This document shows, one piece after another, positions 1-10,345 of a stretch of 64,000 nucleotides of DNA (the first letter of the stretch is position 1; every line of letters starts with the position of its first letter). The stretch spans positions 42,438,197-42,502,196 of the forward strand of contig CM063113.1 of assembly GCA_031841125.1 (NCBI GenBank), written 5' to 3'. The notes under the pieces were generated by a model that saw only the letters and a program-made list of their open reading frames with translations, ran no database searches and was not told the origin of the DNA. A program made the position numbers and the translations under genes. This stretch comes from Acanthococcus lagerstroemiae (taxonomy: Eukaryota; Arthropoda; Insecta; Hemiptera; Eriococcidae).

Positions 1-300
1 GTAAAGCACGCCGAAGGGATAGGAAAAGGATGGTCAGGGTTCACCGGTAGCCAGTAAAGCGCGCTGACGGGAGAGGACTCGGGGTTCACCGGTAGCCAGT
101 AAAGCGCGCGAGGAGGAGTGTCAGGGTTCACCGGTAGCAGTAAAGCGCGCTGACAGGAGGACTCGGGGTTCACCGGTAACCAGTAAAGCGCGCCGAAGGA
201 AGGATGGGGTTCACCGGTAACCAGTAAAGCGCGCGCTGACTTGAGAGGAGTGGGTTCACCGGTAACCAGTAAAGCGCGCCAGCAGCAATAGATGCTTTGC
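1..300. repeat. GC-rich short tandem repeat with GGTTCACCGGTARCC core
   Basis: About six or seven irregular copies of a unit read as GGTTCACCGGTARCC followed by AGTAAAGCGCGC, separated by variable purine-rich spacers (GACGGGAGAGGACTC-like), spaced roughly 40-60 bp. The core is close to a palindrome, since its reverse complement is GGTTACCGGTGAACC. Copies differ mostly in the spacers and at one R position. The array runs off the left edge, so its full size is unknown. Confidence 0.85.
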
Positions 301-560
301 ACGAAGTTCCAGTTGGCACATGTCTACGAATACTCGAGGTAAGTAAATGAAGGAGACAGACTTTCATCGCGGTAACCACGAAACCTCGCAGCATCATCCG
401 GGACGGAAGTCGGTTGCGCTACACAATTGATGCTTTCAATAACCGAAGCAGACCCCGGTATTAATGGGAGTGCAGCAGACCTGCAGACTAACTGCGCATC
501 AGTGGGTGGAATCTTGAAAGTTTAGTTTTTGTCGCCCATGTAAACTTGAGTATTTCGCGT
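301..560. other. Unassigned sequence between two repeat arrays
   Basis: This stretch is more GC-rich than the satellite that follows. It contains one donor-like string (CTCGAG then GTAAGT near 336-345) that could end an exon on the + strand, but no convincing coding frame leads into it. I see no gene. Confidence 0.4.
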
Positions 561-3330
561 CGTACGTATAACACCCCAGAGGAATTAGCGATTTCGAAAA
601 CGTCAGCCAATATTCTGGTAATGCCTTCATACCGTCGAATATGCAACTCAACATACACCAATAGACGTTTTTGAAATGGCGAATTTCTCTGGGGGGAACT
701 AATAAAACGCCAAAATCTCCGGACTGGGGATAGCTAAAGGAAAATGGTATGAAATTTTGAGAGCAAATTGATCTCCTGTTTCGAAAGTGTCAACCCGTTT
801 TGCTGTAGCTGCCTCCAATCCAAAGATTTTCGAATTTTATGAGTTCGCCCCAGATGAATTAGCGATTTCGCAAACGTCAGTCAATATTCTGGTAATGCCT
901 TCAGCCCGACGAATATGCAACTCAACGTACACCAATAGACGTTTTTGAAATGCGAAAATCTCCGGACTGACGATAGCTAAAAGAAAACGGTTTGAAAATT
1001 TGAGAGCAAATTGAACTCCTCTTTCGAATGTGTCAACCCGTTTCGCTGTAGCTGCCTCCGATCCAAAGATTTTTGCATTTTATTAGTTCGCCCCAGAGAA
1101 ATTAGCGAATCCGAAAACGTCAATTGGCGTATGAGAAATAGCATATTTTATTCTTCGAAGGCGTCACCAATTTATTTCAAATTTTCCAATATTCTGGTAA
1201 TGCCTTCAGCAAGTGAAATATGCAACTCAACATACACCAATAGACGTTTTTGAAATGGCGAATTTCTCTGGGGGGAACTAATAAAACGCGAAATTCTCGG
1301 GACTGGGGATAGCTAGAGGGAAACGGTTTGAAATTTTGAGAGCAAATTGAACTCCTCTTTCGAATGTGTCAACCCGTTTCGCTGTAGCTGCCTCCGATCC
1401 AAAGATTTTTGCATTTTATTAGTTCGCCCCAGAGGAATTAGCGATTTCGAAAACGTCAGCCAATATTCTGGTGATGCCTTCATTCCGTCGAATATGCACC
1501 TCAACATACACGAGTCGACGTTTTCGAAATGGCGAATTTCTCTGGGGGGAACTAATAAAACGGAAAAATCTCCGGACTGGGGATAGCTAGAGGAAAATGG
1601 TTTGAAATTTTGAGAGCAAATTGATCTCCTGTTTCGAAAGTTTCAACCCGTTTTGCTTCAGCTGCCGCCAATCCAAAGATTTTCGAATTTTATTAGTTCG
1701 CCCCAGAGGAATTAGCGATTTCGAAAACGTCAGCGAATATTCTGGTAATGCCTTCAGCACGTCGAATATGCAACTCAACATACACGAATCGACGTTTTCG
1801 AAATGGCGAATTTCTCTGGGGGGAACTAATAAAACGCAAAAATCTCCGGACTGGGGATAGCTAGAGGAAAATGGTTTGAAATTTTGAGAGCAAATTGATC
1901 TCCTGTTTCGAAAGTTTCAACCCGTTTCGCTTCAGCTGTCGCCAATCCAAAGATTTTTGATTTTTATTAGTTCGCCCCAGAGGAATTAGCGATTTCGAAA
2001 ACGTCAGCCAATATTCTGGTAATGCCTTCAGCCCGACGAATATGCAACTCAACGTACACCAATAGACGTTTTTGAAATGCGAAAATCTCCGGACTGACGA
2101 TAGCTAAAAGAAAACGGTTTGAAATTTTGAGTGCCAATTGATCTCCTCTTTCGAATGTGTCAACCCGTTTCGCTGTAGCTGCCTCCAATCCAAAGATTTT
2201 TGCATTTTATTAGTTCGCCCCAGAGAAATTAGCGAATCCGAAAACGTCAATTGGCGTATGAGAAATAGCATATTTTATTCTTCGAAGGCGTCACCAATTT
2301 ATTTCAAATTTTCTAATATTCTGGTAATGCCTTCAGCACGTGAAATATGCAACTCAACATACACCAATAGACGTTTTTGAAATGGCGAATTTCTCTGGGG
2401 GGAACTAATAAAACGCGAAAATCTCGGGACTGGGGATAGCTAGAGGGAAACGGTTTGAAATTTTGAGAGCAAATTGAACTCCTCTTTCGAATGTGTCAAC
2501 CCGTTTCGCTGTAGCTGCCTCCGATCCAAAGATTTTTGCATTTTATTAGTTCGCCCCAGAGGAATTAGCGATTTCGAAAACGTCAGCCAATATTCTGGTA
2601 ATGCCTTCATTCCGTCGAATATGCAACTCAACATACACCAATAGACGTTTTTGAAATGGCGAATTTCTCTGGGGGAACTGATAAAACGCGAAAATCTCGG
2701 GACTGGGGATAGCTAGAGGAAAATGGTTTGAAATTTTGAGAGCAAATTGATCTCCTGTTTCGAAAGTTTCAACCCGTTTCGCTGCAGCTGTCGCCAATCC
2801 AAAGATTTTTGAATTTTATTAGTTCGCCCCAGAAGAATTAGCGATTTCGAAAACGTCAATTGGCGTATGACAAATAGCATATTCTACTCGTCGGAGGCGC
2901 TTCCACCTCAGCGAATATTCTGGCAATGCCTTCAGCCCGTCGAATATGCAACTCAACATACACGAATCGACGTTTTCGATATGGCGAATTTCTCCTGGGG
3001 GGAACTAATAAAACGCGAAAATCTCCGGACTGGGGATAGCTAGAGGAAAACGGTTTGAAATTTTGAGAGCAAATTAATCTCCTGTTTCGCAAGTGTCAAC
3101 CCGTTTTGCTGGAGCTGCCGCCAATCCAAAGATTTTTGAATTTTATTAGTTCGCCCCAGAGGAATTTGCGATTTCGAAAACGTCAATTGGCGTATGAGAA
3201 ATAGCATATTCAATTCCTCAAAGGCGTCACAATTTTTTTTCAAATTTTCTAATATTCTGGTAATGCCTTCTGCACGTCGGATTTGCAACTCAACATACAT
3301 CCATTGACGTTTTCGAAATGGCGAATAATT
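560..3330. repeat. Palindromic satellite in a four-monomer higher-order repeat (about 1,128 bp)
   Basis: The marker AGTTCGCCCCAG recurs at about 841, 1083, 1421, 1694, 1969, 2211, 2548, 2821 and 3148. The intervals are 242, 338, 273, 275, 242, 337, 273 and 327 bp, so the pattern repeats every 1,127-1,128 bp. Each monomer is an interrupted palindrome: the segment around CGCCCCAGAGGAATTAGCG faces its reverse complement (GGCGAATTTCTCTGGGG), and the adjoining CAATCCAAAGATTTT segment faces AAAATCTCCGGACTGG. The 338-bp monomer carries an extra insert with GGCGTATGAGAAATAGC. Short open frames here are by-products of the repeat. Confidence 0.9.
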
Positions 3331-4407
3331 TTGGACTGGAGGCAGCTGGAGCAGCGCGGATTGAATTTCTGGAAAGAGGAAAAAATTTCAAATCAGACTT
3401 GACTTGCAGTTTTACTCCAGCACTCTCCAATCAAAAGTTTTTCGCCTTTTACTAGTTCGCCAAAGGAGATTTGCAATCTCGGAAATGTAAATTCGTAGGA
3501 ATTGTATTGGTTTTCGAGACGAATTCGAATCCGTTGTCAAAATTGAGCTAGAGTCAAATTTTGACCCATTTTGAATGCATTTTCGAGTGTATTTCGGCAA
3601 TTTCGCCAACGTTTTCAAAATGTAATGACGCCTTATACTCGTTGGATCTGCAATACAATTCCCACCAATATGCATTTGCGAGATATCGGGTTGGAATTGT
3701 ATGCGATGTGTGGCATAATCAACGTGTCAAAGGCGCACTCGAACATATGGTCAAAATGGGCCAAAAATTGACGCTAGCTCAATTTTGACAACGGATTCGA
3801 ATTCGTCTCGAAAAACTGAGTAATCAGCGCCACCGCCGACGCCGATGCTCTCCAAAAAGTTTCTCGGCCCAAAAACGACATGATGTATGAGTATGGAGAA
3901 ATTTTCATAATTTTAAAAACCCAAAATTTTGAATTATAGACTATTTTTTACTCAGTTTCTCAGGCTGAGTCCGAATGTGGAGTTCAAATTTGGCGGCGAC
4001 GCACTGTCGCCGAGAAACACAAAATTGAAAACTTTTATGTTAGCGCCTTCGACACGTTGAGTATGCCACACATCGCACATAATTCCAACCCATTGTACCT
4101 TCCATTTTTCTGGGACGAACAGACAATGCGCGAATAATTTTGGAACGGAGGCAGTTAGAGCAGTGCGGTTCAAAATACTGCATAGAGGAGAAAATTTCAA
4201 ATAAAACATATTCTTCAGTGTTCCTTTAGCAGTCTCCAGTCCAAAGTTTTTCGCCTTTTACCATGTCGCCCAAGGAAATTTGCAATCTCGCAAATGTATA
4301 TTGGTGCAAAATCTATTAGTTTTTCGAGACGAATTCGAATCCGTTGTCAAAATTGAGCTACAGTCAATTTTCGACCCATTTTCACTGCATTTTCGAGTGT
4401 ATTTCGG

Positions 4408-4662
4408 GGGTTCTTTACCCTACCTCCCCAAATTTATTTTAGACCCGATTTTGTGTTAGGGGAAATGTACCCGAAATGTACCCAAATGTACCGTAAATAT
4501 TACAAAATGTACCTCCACCCCTTGTGAAGGGGGAACAAAAGTACTTTGGTGGGATGGGGAGGAGGTAAATTTTGTAATATTAGCGGTACATTTTGGGTAC
4601 ATTTCTCCTATCCAAAAATCGGGTCTAAAATCAAATTTGGGGGGGCCAGGATGATGGACCCC
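4408..4662. mobile_element. Foldback MITE inserted in a repeat unit
   Basis: About 255 bp with long inverted arms: CCCCAAATTTATTTTAGACC pairs with the reverse complement of GGGTCTAAAATCAAATTTGG, and the inner GTACATTTC/GTACC-rich parts also pair. It splits a sequence that is continuous in sister copies (a TATCTCGG-like site), with TCGG on both sides. No coding sequence. The superfamily is not clear. Confidence 0.7.
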
Positions 4663-7346
4663 TCGGAAACGGTGCGTCGCCGCCGAATTTGAACACTAAA
4701 TCCGAACTCAGCGTGAAAAATTAAGTAAGAAATATGTCTTTTTTGGGGACAAAAAATGTTCGGAGAGCTTTGCGGTCAGCGCTGGTACTATTTACTCAAT
4801 TCTTCGAGACGAATTCGAATCCGTTGGCAAAATTGAGCCAGAGTCATGTTTTCACTTATCTTGACCACATTTTCGAGTGTAACTTGGCAAATTCATGAAT
4901 TTTTGAAAAATATAGTAACGCCTTAAACTCGTTTGATCTGCAATACAATTTGCACCAATCTGCATTTTCGAGATTGCGAATTTCCTGGGGCGAACTGGTA
5001 AAAGGCGAAAAACTTTTGATTGGAGACAGCTAGAGCAAAACTGAAAAACATTTTGTATTCGAAATTTTCTCCTTTATCCAGAATGTCAAGCCGCACTGCT
5101 CTAACTGTCTCCATTCCTAAATTATTCGCAAAGTGTTGGTTCGCCCCAGAAAAATAGAAATTTAGATAACGTCAGTTGGTGCGCGATGTGTAGCATATTC
5201 AACACGTCGAAGGCGCTGACACCAAAATGTTTACATTCTCGTGTATCTTGGCGACGCAGCGTCGCCGTCGAATTTGAACTCAGCGTGAAAAATTAAGTAA
5301 AAAACAGTATTTAAATTAAAATTTTTGATTTTTTCGAATTTTGAAAATTTCTCCATCATGTCTTTTTTGAGGCATAAAAATTTTCAGAGAGCTTCGGTGT
5401 CAGTGCTGGTGCTACTTGCCGGATTTCTCGAGACGAATCCGAATCCGTTGTCAAAATTGAACAGGGTCATTTTTTGACCCATTTTGACCACATTTCCGAG
5501 TTTAACTCGGCAATTTTCCAAATTTTTGAAAAAAGAATTTACGCCGTAAACTCATTGGATCTGCAATACTATGCGCACCAATATGCATTTTCGAGAATGC
5601 GAATTTCCTGGGGCGAACTGGTAAAAGGAGATAAACATTTGACTGGAGACATCTAGAGCAAAACTGAAAAACACATTTAATTCGAAATATTCTCCTCTAT
5701 CCAGAACTTCAAACCGCTTTGCTCTAACTGTCTCCATTCCAAAGTTATTCGCAAATTGTCGGTTCGCCCCAGAAAAATAGAAATTACGAAAACGTCAATT
5801 GGTGTGCGATGTGTAGCATACTCAACGCGTTGAAGGTGCTGACACAAACATGTTCTCATTTTCATGTTTCTCGGCAATTTCGAATAAAACGTGTTTTTCA
5901 GTTTCGCTCTTGATTGTGTGCGGACGCAAATAAAAACGGTAATGTGGTGACGCCTTCAACGCGTTAAATATGCAATACCAACTACGCGAATCCAACCACA
6001 CGAACTGACGTTTTCAAAATTTCCAATTTCTTGGGGCGAACAGATAAAATGCAAAAATCTTTGGAATGGAGGCAGCTACAGCAAAAAGGATTGGAGCATT
6101 GGTAAGAGGGCATCTTTTCTCTCCCAAAATTCCAAACCGTTCTCCTCTAGCTTTCACCAAACCAGAGATTTTCGCGTTTTACCAGTTCTGCCCAGGAAAT
6201 TGGAAATTTTGAAAACGTAAATTCACGTAGTTGGTATTGCATATTCAACGCGTTGAAGGCGTCACCACATTACCGTTTTCATTTGCGTCCGCACACAATC
6301 AAGAGCAAAACTGAAAAACACGTTTTATTCGAAATTTTCTCCTCTATCCAGAATGTCAAACCACACTGCTCTAACTGTCTCCATTCCAAGATTTTTCGCA
6401 AATTGTCGGTTCACCCCAGAAAAATGGAAATTTCGAAAACGTCAATTGGTGCGTGATGTGTAACATAATCAACGCGTCGAAGGCGCTAACAAAAATGGTT
6501 TCCTTTTTGTGTTTCTCGGCGAGGGAGCAACGGCGCCGAATTTGAATACCGAATTCGAACTCAGCGTAAAAAATGAATTAGAAAACAGTCTTTCATTGAA
6601 AATTCTTAATTTTTGAAAATTTTGAAAATTTGCTGCCCCCGATCCAAAGATTTTCGCGACTTATTAGTTTGCGCTAGGAAATTGGAATTTTCCGAAAGGT
6701 CGATTGGCCTATGTGGAGTTGCAGACTCAACGCGTGGAAGGCGCCCCACATTACTTTTTTTATGCACGTCTATATATGCTCTCGAATTTTGTGAATAATC
6801 TGGTAATGCCTTCAACGTGTTCGATATGCATACAAGACACACCAATTGACGTTTTCAAAATCTCAAATTTCCTGGGGCGAACTAATAAAACGCGAAAATC
6901 TCTGGATTGGCGGGAGCTAGAGAAAAACGGTTTGAAATTCTGGAAGCAGAATGATTCCCTCTCACAAAAATTTCAAACCGTTTTGCTGTACCTGCCCCCA
7001 ATTCAAAGATTCTCGTGTTGTATTAATTCGCCCCAGGAATTTTCAAACGTCAATTCGCGTATTTGGTATTGCATAGTCAACGTGTAGAAGGCGTCGCTCC
7101 ATTACTTCGAATTTACAAAACCTGGTGACGCCTTCAGCACATCGGATATGCAACCCAATACACACCAATTGACGTTTTCGATTTCTCAAATTTACTGGGG
7201 CGAACTAATAAAACGCGAAAATCTCTGAATTGGTGAGAGCTAGAGGAAGACGGTTTGCTATTTTGGAAGCAGAATAATCCCCTCTCCCGAAAATTTTAAA
7301 GGTTTTGCTGTAGCTGCCCTCAATCCAAAGATTTTTGTTATTTGTA

Positions 7347-8506
7347 TGTTATTTGAGTTGCATAACTCACTAGTGACAGGAACAAATTATTAATTTGAAA
7401 AGATTGACTTGCGCCTCTCAGTTGCAGGTTATGCAACTTGAATAACATGCAACTTTGAAATTGGCACGTTCTCACTTTTTTCAGTAACCAAAAAGAAAAA
7501 TCAAAATTTTCTGGAAAATTGCAAATATCTTGAGAACGGTGAGAGATAGAGAAAACCCTTCACTAAAGAAGTGCTAATTTTTCATTTCCTACATCTTCAA
7601 ATCAACTTGCCCCCAGACTCTAGGGGGGGGGGGCTTCGCATGAAAATGATCGAAATAGGGTACATATTTGTACCAATTTGTATAGTGTACCAGCGGCTGG
7701 CAGGTATGACGTCAACATGCCACTAACCCCTTGTGGCTTCTCTTAGGGTGGTGCTGCTTATGAAAGTGATATGCACTAGTCATCTTTTGTTTTTGTATCA
7801 CTGAATGACCTGTTAAATAAATTTTTTCACCATTAGGTTCTCTCCAAGAAACTCAAAGGGGCTGGGTGTAGGTAGGTATAATAACTAACTACTCGTACTA
7901 GCAGAAGCCACATTTTGAATGTTTGTTGCAGTACCATCCAATTTCTTCCTTTCTAAAAGGAGGGGCAACTGTTGGGGCTGGGGGCATGTTGATATCATAG
8001 TGGCCAGTAGAAGTCACCAGTTACTAGTCAGCACAAATATGGACTCTACACGAATCATTTTCATCTACCGCGCCTCCCCAAGAGAAGCCTCCAGGGGCTA
8101 GATGACATGTTGACATCTAACCTGCCAGCTGCGGGTACCAATTACAAATTGATGTAAATATGCACTCTATACAGTCACTTTCATGTGAAGCACCCCCACC
8201 ACCACTGGGGGCTCGGGGCAAGTTGATTTTATAATGTAGGAAATGAAAAATTAGCACTTCTTTAGTAAAGAATTCTTACAATATTTTCACCGTTTTTCTC
8301 TATCTCTCACGGTTCTCGAGATATTTGCAATTTTCCAGAAAAATTTTGATTTTTTCTTCCATGTTTTGAAAAAAAATATTGAAAAATGACCAATTTTGAA
8401 TCTGCATGTTATTTAGGTTGCATAACTTACTACTGACAAGAACAAATTATTTATTTGAAGAGAATGACTTGCGCATGCCAGTTACAGGTTATGCAACTCA
8501 AGTAAC
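7347..8506. mobile_element. Composite foldback element of 1.16 kb
   Basis: Two modules of about 100 bp (7347-7447 and 8407-8506) lie in the same orientation; each is itself a hairpin that opens TGTTATTT and closes with a GTTATGCAACT segment ending in TAACA. Between them the sequence is a large inverted repeat: about 7500-7890 pairs with about 7960-8345. Examples are GTGCTAATTTTTCATTTCCTA against its complement near 8240, and ACCAGCGGCTGGCAGGT against CCTGCCAGCTGCGGGT. The centre is near 7925. No protein is encoded. Confidence 0.75.
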
Positions 8507-9940
8507 ATTGAAATTCTAAATTGGTTCTTTTTCATATTTTTTTCGAAACCCTGAAGAAAAAATCAAAAATTTTCCACTGAACTGCATTCTGGATCCGCCA
8601 TTGGATTTTGGGGCGAAAAAATTTTCGTAGAGCTTCGGCGTCAGCGCTGGTTACTCAATTTTTCGAAACGAATTCGATCCATTATCAAAACTGAGCTAGA
8701 GTCATTTTTTGATCACAAAATTCCGAGGGTAACTCGGCAATTTCGCGAATTTTTGAACGCCTTAAACTCGTTTGATCTGTAATAGGTTTGGCACCAATGT
8801 GCATTTTCGAGATTGCGAATTTCCTGGGGCGAACTGGTAAAAGGTGAAAAATTTCTGACTGGAGACTGCTAGAGCCAAACTGAAAAACACGTTTTATTCG
8901 AAATTTTCTCCTCCATCCAGAACGTTAAACCGCACTGCTTTAACTGTCTCCATTCCAAAATTATTCGCAAATTGTCGGTTCGCCCCAGAAAAATAGAAAT
9001 TTTGAAAACGTAATTGGTATGCGATTTGTGGCATATTCAACGCATCGAAGGCGCTGATACAAGAATGTTTTCATTTTCGTGTATCCCGACTACGGAGCGT
9101 CGCTGTCAAATTTGAACACCAAATTCGAAATCAGCGTTAAGAATTGATGGAAAACAATCTTTAATTCAAAAATTTTGATTTTTTCGAATTTTGAAAATTT
9201 CTCCATATACATTTATGTCTTTTTTGGGGCAAAAAAATTTCCGGAGAGCTTCGGGGTCGACGCTGGTGCTACTTACTCGATTTCTCGAGACGAACCCGAA
9301 TCCGTTGTCAAAATTGAACTGGGGTCATTTTTTGAACAATTTCTCCAACATTGCCGAGCCTATCTCGAGAACGGAGCGTTACCGCATAATTTGGACACCC
9401 AACTTGAACTCTGCCAGTTTTTAATTCAAAATTTTTGATTTTTTCGAAGTTTGATAATTTCTCATTATTATTAGTACGGAGAAATTTTCAAAATTTTCGA
9501 AATCCAAATAAACCTGGATAATCACGTATTCCCTAATCAATTTTTCTCGCTGAGTTTAAATTCGTTGACCAAGCTGGAGCTGACCCTCTATTGACGAGAT
9601 ACAGTCAAAAATGTGATTATACTGAGGGCAGGTGCTACAATCGGTAAAAAATCGAGTGTGAATCAATTTTGACGACAGATTTGAATCCATCTCGACATTT
9701 CGAATCTATTTCACCGGGTGCCGGCATCGAAGTTCTTGGAAAATTTTTTCGCCCTAAAAATGCCGGATGTATATGCAGAAGTTTTCAAAATTTTCGAAAT
9801 TAAAAAAAGAAAAACTGAGATAACCATGGGTTTCAACTCATGTTTCTCGCGGAGTTCAGATTTGTTGACCAAATTTGGCGCTGACCCTCCGTTGCCGAGG
9901 GCGGGGGCTACAACTGAAATTGAAAACACTCCAGAAATAA

Positions 9941-10345
9941 ATTGATCATTGGATAGTCTTACAGACTGTAGAACAAGAAGTTTTCTGAATTTTTCAAACG
10001 TCTTAAGGAATCCTAATCACATATGGAAGCGTCTGAAGTCTTGTAACGACTTTCCAAAAGTTTCAAACAGAAGTATTATAGCCCGTTAAGGAGACTGATT
10101 GAGTCTTGACATGTGGACAAGTATAAGGGGCTGACTTTCTGCCAATAGCCTTTAATAGAATTATTTTGCTCAGGATTTTGAACAAATAGTGGACCATTCT
10201 ACTATTGTTTCAAAGAACCACGATGCACTAGCAAAAATGTATAATGAAATAACACGTCATAGCAAAAATCAGTGAGAGCATTATCCACAGGACTCATCCA
10301 TTATTTACCATTTCATCTGCGAAATAATACAGTAAAATCATACTG
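9941..10345. other. Intergenic, 3' flank of CXXC1
   Basis: Unique-looking AT-rich sequence between the repeat block and the last exon of the minus-strand CXXC1 gene. It should hold the CXXC1 3' UTR. I see no gene, RNA or repeat. Confidence 0.5.

Larger units (their letters stand above)
3331..9940. repeat. Diverged mosaic of the same repeat family
   Basis: The satellite motifs continue in diverged form (GGGGCGAACTGGTAAAAG and its complement near 4990, 5620, 6190, 6880, 7200 and 8830). They alternate with a second recurring module containing GACGAATTCGAATCCG, then a TTGTCAAAATTGAGC-like segment and TTTTCGAGTGTA. This second module is seen near 3520, 4330, 4810, 5430, 8670 and 9290, and inverted at 3781-3820. 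Order and orientation are irregular. No coding capacity is visible; the small open frames follow the repeats. Confidence 0.75.

Noticed and set aside
1011..3675. Many 60-90 codon frames with similar peptides in the left-end region
   Set aside because: They recur with the satellite period, on both strands, and change with the repeat. They are translations of a palindromic repeat, not genes.
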